Origin: a bacterium
GTDB lineage: Bacteria > Elusimicrobiota > Elusimicrobia > UBA1565 > UBA9628
Reading direction: 5' to 3'
NCBI GenBank assembly: GCA_021822495.1
Contig: JAKAQO010000004.1
Span: 1 to 64,000, forward strand
Length of the DNA stretch: 64,000 nucleotides
Shown: positions 1-7,134 of the stretch, piece after piece
Layout of the letters: each line of letters starts with the position of its first letter
How positions within the stretch are numbered: the stretch's first letter is position 1
The notes under the pieces: generated by a model
The model's input: only the letters and a program-made list of their open reading frames with translations
Told to the model about the DNA's origin: nothing
Database searches by the model: none
Translations under genes and position numbers: made by a program

Positions 1-20
1 GGCGCGAAAAGCCGCTTAAG

Positions 21-86
21 CCTCCTGACCACACCCCCACAACCACATTAAAAATAGTGGTGAAATGTGGTGCTGTGGTCAGGAGG
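21..86. repeat. Large two-step hairpin (inverted repeat)
   Basis: A perfect 13-base inverted repeat (CCTCCTGACCACA at 21-33, complement at 74-86) encloses a second 8-base inverted repeat (ACCACATT at 42-49, AATGTGGT at 64-71). The two stems are joined by a lopsided internal loop of 8 bases on one side and 2 on the other. No T-run follows, so it does not look like an ordinary terminator. It lies at the outer edge of the accessory island and could be an element end or a folded RNA/DNA structure. The function is not known. Confidence 0.6.
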
Positions 87-180
87 ACGGCGGGGGTTGA
101 GGGCAGGAAATTAAGGAAAGAGGAGGCAGGAAGTTGGGATGAAAAGGGTCAAGGTCAAGTTTAAAGGTGGAAGGAAAGGA

Positions 181-208
181 GGGTAGGTTTGGGTTGGGAG
201 ATGCGGGG
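181..208 (+). other. Canonical G-quadruplex motif
   Basis: Four runs of at least three G (181-183, 191-193, 196-198, 205-208) are separated by loops of 7, 2 and 6 bases. This satisfies the usual G3+N1-7 rule on the plus strand. Confidence 0.6.
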
Positions 209-275
209 AACAAGGGTTAGGTTAAGCCAAGAAATGTCATCAGAAGGGGTCAGTAAGAGGCTGGGAACAGGCGGA

Positions 276-317
276 GGGTCTTGGGAATTAAGGGTCAAAG
301 GGTTGGGGTTTTAGGGG
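276..317 (+). other. Six-run G-quadruplex motif
   Basis: Six G-runs (276-278, 283-285, 292-294, 300-302, 305-308, 314-317) have loops of 4, 6, 5, 2 and 5 bases, so several alternative four-run quadruplexes are possible on the plus strand. With the motif at 181-208 it makes this spacer unusually prone to quadruplex formation. Confidence 0.6.
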
Positions 318-477
318 TGGAGTTGTTCCAGGGATGTGGCGCGCTTGAGAAAAATTTACGAAAAAGAAAGATAAGGACAATGAAACGATGAAACGGCCTA
401 TAAACCTTTCAGGCTCATTTCAGGATTGAAAAATGCTCTGGCGAGCGGAAAGCCATTTAATTTAAATGGCTTAGGCC

Positions 478-514
478 TTGACTTCTGTCACATAAAATTA
501 TATATTAGTGTGAC
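478..514 (+). promoter_or_regulatory. Promoter and palindromic operator of the AbiE operon
   Basis: TTGACT (478-483), a 17-base spacer and TATATT (501-506) form a near-consensus sigma-70 promoter. An inverted repeat GTCACA (487-492) / TGTGAC (509-514) straddles the -10 hexamer. AbiEi antitoxins are known to repress their own promoter by binding inverted repeats, so autoregulation here is a reasonable inference. The predicted RNA start, near 512-514, is only a few bases before the ATG at 516. Confidence 0.75.
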
Positions 515-515
515 G

Positions 516-1151
516 ATGAAAACCGTCACCTCACCCAATCTCGAAGACAGGATCATGGCCAGCGCCGCCAGGCGCGGCCGCGATTGCGTCTTCTTCGGCG
601 AGGACTTCCTCTCACTCGGGAGTCCCGAGGCCGTGCGCCAGGCGCTTTCTCGCCTCGCCCGGGCCGGGAAGATCCGGCGAATCGGCGTCGGCCTCTACCA
701 CTACCCCAGCTTCAACGAGAAACTTGGGATCGAGGTGAGTCCCACCATGGACGCCGTAGCGCGGGCCATTGCCCGGCGAACGGGAAGCCGGATCGTGGCC
801 ACGGGAGCGCAAGCGGCCAACCTGCTGGGCCTTTCCACCCAAGTCCCGGCCAAGCCGATATATCTTACCAATGCCTCCTCGCGAAGCGTGGCCGTTGGCA
901 ATTATTCGATCGCCTTCCGACATGTCGGCCCGAGGCGCATGGGCGTCAAGCATGACATCAGCGTCCTCGTCTTCGAGGCCCTGCGCTACATCGGCCAGGC
1001 GAACGTGACCGACCAGGTCGTGGATCGGCTGTGGCGCTCGCTTCCCGCCGACGCCAAGGCCCAGCTTCATCGCGACCTGCCACGCGCCTCCCTTTGGATG
1101 CGCCCCATCGTTCAACGCATCACGGAGAAAACCCATGGACTCGGTCGCTAA
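516..1151 (+). CDS. AbiEi-type antitoxin/transcriptional regulator (DUF6088-like)
   Basis: A 211-residue protein with an N-terminal winged-helix region (about residues 10-65, including the segment EAVRQALSRLARAGKIRRIG) followed by the alpha/beta domain usual for AbiEi-like antitoxins. It probably neutralises the nucleotidyltransferase encoded next and represses the operon through the palindrome over its promoter. An upstream in-frame start at 426 is unlikely because it would lie ahead of the promoter. ATG 516 lies 9 bases after the -10, has no SD site and is probably translated as a leaderless message. The last 17 bases overlap the toxin gene, as in coupled toxin-antitoxin pairs. Base composition is clearly more G+C-rich than the genes after 4184, which suggests transfer. 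Confidence 0.82.
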   Translation: MKTVTSPNLEDRIMASAARRGRDCVFFGEDFLSLGSPEAVRQALSRLARAGKIRRIGVGLYHYPSFNEKLGIEVSPTMDAVARAIARRTGSRIVATGAQAANLLGLSTQVPAKPIYLTNASSRSVAVGNYSIAFRHVGPRRMGVKHDISVLVFEALRYIGQANVTDQVVDRLWRSLPADAKAQLHRDLPRASLWMRPIVQRITEKTHGLGR

Positions 1152-2154
1152 GAGCTCGCGGCGCGACCGCGCGCAACTGTTTGAAGCCGCGGAGGGCAAG
1201 CGCTCTCCGCGGATACCGGCCGCTGTCATGGAAAAGGACTTCTGGGTTTGCTGGACGCTCCATCGCCTCTTCACCGTGCTGAAGTTTTGTCCGCAGATTA
1301 TCTTCAAGGGCGGCACGTCACTCTCGAAAGTCTTCAAGGTCATCAACCGCTTCTCGGAAGACATCGACCTGTCTCTCAACCGTCGCGACCTCGGCTTTGC
1401 CGAGGAGCGCAATCCCGAACAAGCCGGCATCAGTAAGGGCGAGGTCAAGCGCCGTCTCGAAGCCCTTGTGGAGGAGTGCAAGCGAACCGTCAAGGACAAG
1501 CTGCTCCCTGACTTGCGCCTGGATTTCACAAGCGTGCTGGGCGCCTCCGGCTGGTCGGTCGAGCTGGACGCTGACGACCCGCAAACCGTGGTCTTCGCCT
1601 ATCCACAGAGCGATATCACCGCGCAACTTGAGTACGTCCGCCCAACGATCCGGCTCGAAATGGGCGCGCGGTCGGACGACTGGCCCGCCGTGGAATCTGA
1701 GATAACGCCCTACGCCGCGGAGGACTTCCCAAAAGCATTCTCGCAGCCCAAGTGCTTGGTGCGTACGCTGAGCGCCGAGCGCACGTTCTGGGAAAAGGCG
1801 ACGCTCCTTCACGCGGAGTTCCATCGACCGGAGACGAAGGCGACGGCGGAACGCCGCTCCCGGCACTACTACGACCTTTACTGCCTCTCGCGCCACGCAA
1901 TCGGCGTCGAGGCCCTCAAGCGGGGCGATCTGCGAGAGCGAGTTGTGCAGCACAAAAGCTTATTCTTCGCCAGCGCCTGGGCGAACTACGCCTCGGCAAA
2001 GCCGGGCACGTTCCGGCTCGTCCCCAACGAAAAGGCTCTGTCCGTCCTCAGCCGAGACTACGACGCAATGCAGGCGATGATGTTTGGGCCATCGCCAGAA
2101 TGGGACCAGATCATTGAGGAACTGGCACAGCTCGAAAAAAAGATCAACAGCTGA
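1135..2154 (+). CDS. AbiEii/AbiGii-family nucleotidyltransferase toxin
   Basis: A 339-residue protein of the AbiEii (Nucleotidyl_transf_AbiEii) family. The polymerase-beta-like active site is intact: FKGGTSLSK (residues 57-65), then SEDIDLSL with the metal-binding Asp76 and Asp78. A later WEKATLLH segment and RHYYDLYCL are typical of the family. Related toxins (MenT) transfer nucleotides onto tRNA acceptor ends and stop translation; the substrate here is unknown. The gene overlaps the antitoxin by 17 bases and its TGA overlaps the ATG of the phosphoesterase gene (TGATG), so the three genes appear to be translated in a chain. It is intact, with no missing motif seen. Confidence 0.88.
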   Translation: MDSVAKSSRRDRAQLFEAAEGKRSPRIPAAVMEKDFWVCWTLHRLFTVLKFCPQIIFKGGTSLSKVFKVINRFSEDIDLSLNRRDLGFAEERNPEQAGISKGEVKRRLEALVEECKRTVKDKLLPDLRLDFTSVLGASGWSVELDADDPQTVVFAYPQSDITAQLEYVRPTIRLEMGARSDDWPAVESEITPYAAEDFPKAFSQPKCLVRTLSAERTFWEKATLLHAEFHRPETKATAERRSRHYYDLYCLSRHAIGVEALKRGDLRERVVQHKSLFFASAWANYASAKPGTFRLVPNEKALSVLSRDYDAMQAMMFGPSPEWDQIIEELAQLEKKINS

Positions 2155-2738
2155 TGGAGACGATGACCAAGACCTTCTTCACGGCGGACACCCACTTCAA
2201 TCACGCCAACGTGATCAAGTATTGCGCGCGCCCGTTCGCGTCCATCGACGAGATGAACCGCGTGATGATCGCTCGCTGGAACGCCGTCGTCGGTCATGAG
2301 GATACGGTCTATCACCTGGGAGACTTCGCCATGGGCAAGCGCTCGGAATGGCCGCTCTTTCTGCGACAACTCAACGGGGCAAAGAAGATACTCATCCTCG
2401 GCAACCACGACCGAAGCGCGCGCCAGATGATCGAAGTCGGATTCAACGAGGCGCACGAGAAGCTCGTCTGGGACGGCTGGTTGCTCCAGCACCACCCGAT
2501 CGCCACCAACAATCGGCTCCTCTGTGGCCACATTCACGAAAAGTGGCGGCGCATCGGTTTGGTCATCAACGTCGGCGTGGACGTTTGGGATTTCACTCCC
2601 AGAACGATCGACGAACTGGTAAAGGCCGCAGAGGACGAGAAGGAGTTTAAGTGCCGCTACTGCGGCGCAACGCTCAAGAGGCTACAGCGCCATCCGAGCC
2701 ACCGCAACGCCAATTGCATCGCGAAAGAGGCCGACTAA
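2154..2738 (+). CDS. Calcineurin-like metallophosphoesterase with C-terminal zinc-knuckle-like tail
   Basis: A 194-residue enzyme of the calcineurin-like (COG4186-type) phosphoesterase superfamily. All metal-binding blocks are visible: DTH (Asp12, His14), GDF (Asp57), GNHD (Asn84, His85), QHHP (His113) and GHIH (His126, His128). After the catalytic domain comes CRYC (Cys167, Cys170), then His180/His183 and Cys188, which resembles a C2HC zinc-binding tail and could bind nucleic acid or a partner. ATG 2154 is fused to the toxin stop codon; a second ATG at 2163 has GGAG ahead of it and may be the true start. Its place as third gene of the AbiE operon suggests it acts with the toxin, for example removing or repairing what the toxin adds, but that is inference. 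Confidence 0.82.
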   Translation: METMTKTFFTADTHFNHANVIKYCARPFASIDEMNRVMIARWNAVVGHEDTVYHLGDFAMGKRSEWPLFLRQLNGAKKILILGNHDRSARQMIEVGFNEAHEKLVWDGWLLQHHPIATNNRLLCGHIHEKWRRIGLVINVGVDVWDFTPRTIDELVKAAEDEKEFKCRYCGATLKRLQRHPSHRNANCIAKEAD

Positions 2739-2800
2739 TGCCCCACTGGATCAACAGGGCGGCAATCGACCGGATGAGCAAACAGGACCAACATCCCTAA
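2738..2800 (+). CDS. Possible 20-codon ORF coupled to the phosphoesterase (doubtful)
   Basis: The TAA of the phosphoesterase gene overlaps an ATG (TAATG at 2736-2740) that opens a 20-codon frame ending at TAA 2798-2800. It keeps the G+C-rich composition of the island. It may be the truncated start of a lost fourth gene or chance. No family is recognisable. Confidence 0.2.
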   Translation: MPHWINRAAIDRMSKQDQHP

Positions 2801-2933
2801 TCTGAGGTTAGCGATCTGTGCTCCAGCCAAAATTCTTGTGGTGTAAAACGCCCGAAAAAATCCTTCCTTTAATGCAAAAGTTCGCGAATAAATTTTCTGA
2901 AAAAACAACGACAAATAGTATAATAAGAAAGTT
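2801..2933 (+). promoter_or_regulatory. Integrase promoter region
   Basis: This AT-rich spacer separates the AbiE operon from the integrase gene. TATAAT at 2919-2924 lies 9 bases before the integrase ATG. A clear -35 hexamer is not evident, and there is no SD site before the ATG, so the message may be leaderless. Confidence 0.45.
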
Positions 2934-4115
2934 ATGGGAGTGATTCGGAAGTGGAATAAATCCGGCGAAGCGTGGAACTATTACATCGATTACCGCTTCC
3001 GGGGACGACGAATCCGCGAAAGAATAGGGCCGAGCAAGACCTTGGCCCAGACCGTTTTGCGCAAGCGCCAGGTTGAAATAGCCGAGGGCCGCTTTCTCGA
3101 TAAGCCCAAGAACTCAAACGCCGGACTTGGGGAGATGATTCGGCTTTACCTCGAAAATTACGCCAAGCCCTCCAAGCGTTCCTGGAAAGACGACGCACGG
3201 ATACTCAAGGGATTCTTGAATTATTTCGGCAATGTCGGCCTTTCCTCCATCACCCCGCTGAGAGTTGAATCCTACCGCGCCGACCGCAAGGGCTCGGTGA
3301 AAGACTCGACCATCAACCGCGAGGTCACGATTCTTAAGGGCCTTTTCAGCAAGGCCGTTTCCTGGGGCAAAAACGCCGAGAACCCGGTCAAGAAGGTTAA
3401 ACTCTTCAAGGAAAACAACGCGCGAACGCGCTTTCTGGAAAAAGGCGAAATCGAGCTCTTATTGAAAGCCTCCTCCGATTGGCTTCGCCCCATCGTCATG
3501 ACGGCCTTGCATACGGGGATGCGAAAAGGAGAAATCCTCAATCTGACCTGGGACGATGTCGATTTTGGAAACAGGATTCTGCGCGTCCGCGATTCCAAAA
3601 GCAAGGAAGCCCGCTCAATCGACATGAGCCTGCCTCTTGTCTCCACGCTCAAGGCCCTGCCCCAAAACGCGGGTTCCCCTTACGTTTTTCCCGACAAGCG
3701 CGGAAACCGCGCCGGGCTCTTCGGCCGCATTAGAGGCCAATTTTTAAGGGCCGTCACAAGCGCGGAAATCAAGGATTTTAGATTTCACGATTTAAGGCAC
3801 ACCTTCGCCTCCCATTTGGCCATGCAGGGCGTGGATTTATTCACTATCGGGGCTTTTCTCGGACACAAGTCGGGGTATCGCATGACCCAAAGATACGCCC
3901 ATCTTTCCCCCCGGCACAGGCAAAAAGCCATTCAGGCGCTGGACGGACTCACTTCCTCGATCAAGATGGACACCCAGGTGGACACCTGCGGTTTTTCTCA
4001 AAATCGGACGGAAGGTCAAAAGACCCAGTTTTCAGACGGAAAAAACAATTTTGGTTGGGTGGCTGAGCGGTCAAAAGCAACGGTCTGTAAAACCGTCGGG
4101 CCCTGCCCTACATAG
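2934..4115 (+). CDS. Tyrosine-family site-specific integrase
   Basis: A 393-residue phage/island-type tyrosine recombinase. Residues 1-55 resemble an arm-binding domain, 64-165 the SAM-like core-binding domain, and 168-340 the catalytic domain. Catalytic residues are complete: Arg197 (TGMRKGE), a probable Lys near 224, His285 and Arg288 (HDLRH), His311 (GHKS) and the nucleophile Tyr321 (QRYAHLS). The catalytic fold ends near residue 338. The last 20 residues (374-393) are a translation of the first 60 bases of the tRNA-Tyr gene, and the stop codon also lies within the tRNA. The enzyme probably integrates its element into this tRNA, so the C-terminal tail may change when the element excises. 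It is the likely mobiliser of the AbiE cluster. Confidence 0.92.
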   Translation: MGVIRKWNKSGEAWNYYIDYRFRGRRIRERIGPSKTLAQTVLRKRQVEIAEGRFLDKPKNSNAGLGEMIRLYLENYAKPSKRSWKDDARILKGFLNYFGNVGLSSITPLRVESYRADRKGSVKDSTINREVTILKGLFSKAVSWGKNAENPVKKVKLFKENNARTRFLEKGEIELLLKASSDWLRPIVMTALHTGMRKGEILNLTWDDVDFGNRILRVRDSKSKEARSIDMSLPLVSTLKALPQNAGSPYVFPDKRGNRAGLFGRIRGQFLRAVTSAEIKDFRFHDLRHTFASHLAMQGVDLFTIGAFLGHKSGYRMTQRYAHLSPRHRQKAIQALDGLTSSIKMDTQVDTCGFSQNRTEGQKTQFSDGKNNFGWVAERSKATVCKTVGPCPT

Positions 4116-4136
4116 GTTCGAATCCTATCCCAACCA
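4053..4136 (+). tRNA. tRNA-Tyr (anticodon GTA)
   Basis: Acceptor GGTTGGG (4053-4059) pairs with CCCAACC (4129-4135), followed by discriminator A4136; CCA is not encoded. The anticodon loop CTGTAAA sits between ACGGT and ACCGT and gives anticodon GTA. The T-arm is ATAGG-TTCGAAT-CCTAT (4112-4128). A long variable arm marks it as a class II tRNA, as expected for bacterial tRNA-Tyr. The integrase gene overlaps its first 63 bases, which fits use as an attachment site. No second partial copy was found near the left end of the window. Confidence 0.96.
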
Positions 4137-4183
4137 CGCTTTTTGAAATACGCTCTCGTTTAGCGATTTAAGGAGAAAAAGCC

Positions 4184-4990
4184 ATGAGTCTTCATATTGT
4201 TGTCTGCGTCAAAAGTACGCCCACCACCGTCAACGTCTCAATAGATGGAACCGCCGGGAAAATTAAAACAGCGGGACTGTCTTATGCCATGAACCCCTTT
4301 GACGAATATGCCGTTGAGGAAGCCATCCGCATCAAGGAAAAAAACCCGGGGGCAATCGTTACCGCTCTCTCCCTCGGACCGGAACACACGGAAGGAACGC
4401 TCAGAGAAGCCGTCGCCCGTGGAGCGGACAAAGCCGTTTGGCTGAGCATCCCAGAATGCGATACGCACAATTCCTATGGAACCAGCCATGCCCTGGCCAT
4501 GGCGCTTAAAAAAATTCACGCGGAGAACGCGGTTCACCTGGTTTTATTTGGGAAAAACGCCTCCGACGGAAACGCCGGAGTCACCGCCGCTCAAATCGCC
4601 GGATGGCTCAACTGGCCAGCGGCAATTTCGGTCAAAAAAATTGATTCCCTCAATGAAACCGAAACTGTTGTCTGGAGGGCGGTGGAAAATGGAGTCGACG
4701 TTTTGAAACTCAAGCTCCCGGCCTGCGTCGGCACAATCAAGGAAATCAACGACCCCCGGTTGCCTTCTCTGAAAGGGAAAATGGCTTCTAAAAAAGCCGT
4801 GATCCCAAAATGGACGGCGCAGGATATCGGCCTTAAAGCCGAAGATTTCAGCTCAACTCTGGAACCTCTTAAGATTGAGAATTTTTCCGCGCCGCCACCC
4901 CGACCCGCCGGACTCAAAATTGAAGGAGCCAGCGCCGCTGAAAAAGCGAAAAAACTTGTTGACATTCTTATTGAAAGGAAACTCATCTAA
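4184..4990 (+). CDS. etfB: Electron transfer flavoprotein, beta subunit
   Basis: A 268-residue EtfB, close to the usual length. N-terminal IVVCVKSTP and the segment MNPFDEYAVEEAIRIKE are typical, and the AMP-binding loop region (LVLFGKNASDGNAGVTAAQIAG) is present. With EtfA it forms a soluble FAD/AMP heterodimer that accepts electrons from dehydrogenases and passes them to the respiratory chain. AAGGAG precedes the ATG by 8 bases. TAA overlaps the etfA ATG (TAATG), so the subunits are coupled. It starts 47 bases after tRNA-Tyr, where the resident chromosome appears to resume after the island. Confidence 0.95.
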   Translation: MSLHIVVCVKSTPTTVNVSIDGTAGKIKTAGLSYAMNPFDEYAVEEAIRIKEKNPGAIVTALSLGPEHTEGTLREAVARGADKAVWLSIPECDTHNSYGTSHALAMALKKIHAENAVHLVLFGKNASDGNAGVTAAQIAGWLNWPAAISVKKIDSLNETETVVWRAVENGVDVLKLKLPACVGTIKEINDPRLPSLKGKMASKKAVIPKWTAQDIGLKAEDFSSTLEPLKIENFSAPPPRPAGLKIEGASAAEKAKKLVDILIERKLI

Positions 4991-5967
4991 TGGAAAACCA
5001 AATTCTCGCCGTCTGCTTGCCACAGCAGGGAGTTTTGCCCTCTAGCGCTTTTGAAGTTTTAAGCGCCGCCAAAAATCTCGCAAATCAGTCTCAAGGAAAG
5101 GTCTTCGCCGCGGTGCTCGGAGAAAAAGCCCAAGAATTAGCCAAAGGCTTGACCGTTTCCGGCGTTGAAAAAATTTTTGCCGCCCAACACCCGAAGCTCA
5201 CTCACAATAACGATGAAATTTACGCGCAAGCCCTTTCCAAAATTATCGAAGGAAAAAAATTTGGCGCCATTCTTTTCCCTGGAACTATTTTTGGAAAATC
5301 CCTCGCCGCCCTTATGAGCGCGCGCCTCAAAGCAGGACTGGGCGTTGATATCACCGAAATTGGGATGGACGGCGGTAAAATTCAAGCCCGGCGGGCAGCT
5401 TACAGCGGAAACGCTCTCGCGACTCTTTCCACAACCCAGGAAACAAGCTTTTTTATCGTTTTACCCATGGTTTTTCCCCAAGCGGAGAAAACCGGAAACG
5501 CGGCTGAAATCGTCCCCGTCCCTTTTGAACCCGCGGAAACCAAAATGGAATACGTTTCCTTTCAGCCTGAAGCTTCCTCTGAAATTGATCTCGGAACCGC
5601 AGAACGCATCGTTAGCGGCGGGAGAGGTCTTGGAAACGCGGAAGGCTTCAAAGTCATCCGGGAACTCGCCGAGACCGTCAAAGCCGCGGTCGGGGCTTCC
5701 CGCGCGGCGGTTGACGCAGGATGGATTCCCTATAGTCATCAAGTCGGCCTCACCGGAAAAACAGTTCACCCAAAACTCTATGTCGCCTGCGGAATCTCCG
5801 GACAAATCCAACATCTCGCCGGAATGTCTTCCTCGGGCACCATCGTCGCTTTAAACACTGATCCAGAATGCCCCATGATGAAAACCGCTTCCTTGTCAGT
5901 CACAAATGACATTTACGAACTCATACCCCTCATCGTCGCCGAGATCAAAAAACGCCGGGGCGGATGA
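4990..5967 (+). CDS. etfA: Electron transfer flavoprotein, alpha subunit
   Basis: A 325-residue EtfA. The N-terminal alpha/beta domain is followed from about residue 200 by the conserved FAD-binding domain: GGRGLGNAEGF (near 210), then GASRAAVDAGW, QVGLTGKTVHPKLY, CGISGQIQH, and NTDPECPM near the C-terminus. The partner of EtfB, it carries the catalytic FAD. The stop overlaps the start of the oxidoreductase gene by 4 bases (ATGA), linking ETF to that enzyme. Confidence 0.96.
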   Translation: MENQILAVCLPQQGVLPSSAFEVLSAAKNLANQSQGKVFAAVLGEKAQELAKGLTVSGVEKIFAAQHPKLTHNNDEIYAQALSKIIEGKKFGAILFPGTIFGKSLAALMSARLKAGLGVDITEIGMDGGKIQARRAAYSGNALATLSTTQETSFFIVLPMVFPQAEKTGNAAEIVPVPFEPAETKMEYVSFQPEASSEIDLGTAERIVSGGRGLGNAEGFKVIRELAETVKAAVGASRAAVDAGWIPYSHQVGLTGKTVHPKLYVACGISGQIQHLAGMSSSGTIVALNTDPECPMMKTASLSVTNDIYELIPLIVAEIKKRRGG

Positions 5968-7124
5968 AAAACCTAAAGCCGCTCTCTTCCTCGAAACTAG
6001 ACGCCGTGATCGTCGGAGGAGGAGTTGTTGGTCTAAGCGCGGCCTATTGGCTCAGTTCTAGCCGGAAAAAAGTCGCTGTTTTAGACCAGTCCGAGGTTCC
6101 CAATTTCAAGGCTCCCTCCGGAGATCATATGCGGGCTTTTTATCTCACCCACGGGAAAGATTCTTTCTACACGGAGCTTGCCCGCGCCGCTCTTTCCTTC
6201 TGGCTTAAACTTAACGCCGAGAGCGGGCAAACCATTTTTTCTCAAATTGGATTTTTAGATTTAGCCGAGAAAGTTCCAGGCTTTGCAAGCTACAGCTTCG
6301 AGACCCTTAAAAAAATGAAAATCCGCGCGGAATGGATTGAGAAAAAAGACCTTCCCCGCGAACATGGAGTCTTTAACGCCAAAGCCCTTAAGGGCGCTTT
6401 ATTTCATCCAGACGGCGGGTTTATTTGGGCTCAGAGAGCCTTGTCCCTAATTGCGGCCCTCGCCCAAAAAGAAGGCGCGGTCATTCATGGCCGCACTCAA
6501 GTTAAGAATTTAATTAAGGACAAATCTGGAAAACTCAAAGGGGTCAAAGATTCAAGCGGCAAAATTTGGGAAGCGGAAAATTTTATTTTTACGACCGGAA
6601 TTTGGAGCTCTCAAATCCTCAAAGATTACCGCATTCCGCTTAGGCCCAGCCGCCAATTTCAGATTTATCTCAAGCCCCCGCAAAACCCCGGAAGATTCCG
6701 CCTGGAACATTTCACGGTCTTTCGTCTTGCCTCCTCCGGATTTTGCGGATTTCCCATGCACCTGCACGGATACATGAAGTTAATCGACTACAAGCCCGGC
6801 TCTCTTGGGGATCCCAATGAGGACAAGTTAAAAACTCCGCCTCCCGCCGTTGAAAAAAAGTGCCGGGCTTTTCTTAAAAAATATGTTCCCGATCTCGCTT
6901 CCTACTCTGAATCCGAAACCTCCCTGTGCCATTTCGATGTAACCAAAGACGGAGATTTTATCGTGGACAAACTGAGAAAGTTTCCGAACGCCTATATCGC
7001 CGCCGGATTTAACGGAAAGGGCTTTTCTCTCGCGCCCTCTATTGGAAAAATTTTATCGGATTGGATTGTCGCCGGAAAACCCAGCGTAAACCTTCAACGT
7101 TTTCGCCTCTCACGTTTTAAGTAA
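5964..7124 (+). CDS. FAD-dependent oxidoreductase, DAO/sarcosine-dehydrogenase-like
   Basis: A 386-residue member of the D-amino-acid oxidase fold family. The Rossmann motif GGGVVGLSAAYWL lies at about residues 18-30 and the C-terminal FAD-contact segment AAGFNGKGFSLAPSIGKIL near 350. Enzymes of this group oxidise secondary amines, amino acids or 2-hydroxy acids. Because the gene is fused by ATGA to etfA, the enzyme most likely hands electrons to ETF as a dehydrogenase and does not use oxygen directly. The substrate cannot be read from the sequence. Confidence 0.82.
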   Translation: MKNLKPLSSSKLDAVIVGGGVVGLSAAYWLSSSRKKVAVLDQSEVPNFKAPSGDHMRAFYLTHGKDSFYTELARAALSFWLKLNAESGQTIFSQIGFLDLAEKVPGFASYSFETLKKMKIRAEWIEKKDLPREHGVFNAKALKGALFHPDGGFIWAQRALSLIAALAQKEGAVIHGRTQVKNLIKDKSGKLKGVKDSSGKIWEAENFIFTTGIWSSQILKDYRIPLRPSRQFQIYLKPPQNPGRFRLEHFTVFRLASSGFCGFPMHLHGYMKLIDYKPGSLGDPNEDKLKTPPPAVEKKCRAFLKKYVPDLASYSESETSLCHFDVTKDGDFIVDKLRKFPNAYIAAGFNGKGFSLAPSIGKILSDWIVAGKPSVNLQRFRLSRFK

Positions 7125-7134
7125 TTCTCATCCC

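Larger units (their letters stand above)
87..477. other. Gene-free, strongly G-rich intergenic stretch
   Basis: About 390 bases without a convincing gene. From about 85 to 320 the plus strand is markedly rich in purines, with G far above C and many runs such as GGG, AGG and GGTT. From about 350 it turns AT-rich. Two G-quadruplex motifs are annotated separately. Nothing recognisable as a tRNA, small RNA or insertion sequence was seen. Confidence 0.6.

Noticed and set aside
21-86. Integron attC site
   Set aside because: The two-step hairpin is suggestive, but the core GTTRRRY/RYYYAAC boxes and an integron integrase are absent.
1-425. Second copy of the tRNA-Tyr 5' end marking the left attachment site
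   Set aside because: Short GGTTGGG-like matches occur in the G-rich spacer, but no extended match to the tRNA 5' half was found.
426-515. Upstream extension of the AbiEi-like gene from 426
   Set aside because: It would have to be translated through the promoter and operator at 478-514.
612-1529. Long minus-strand open frame (305 codons) opposite the AbiE genes
   Set aside because: It lies entirely antisense to two clearly recognisable genes, has Arg/Ser-rich low-quality sequence and no family features; a shadow caused by high G+C.
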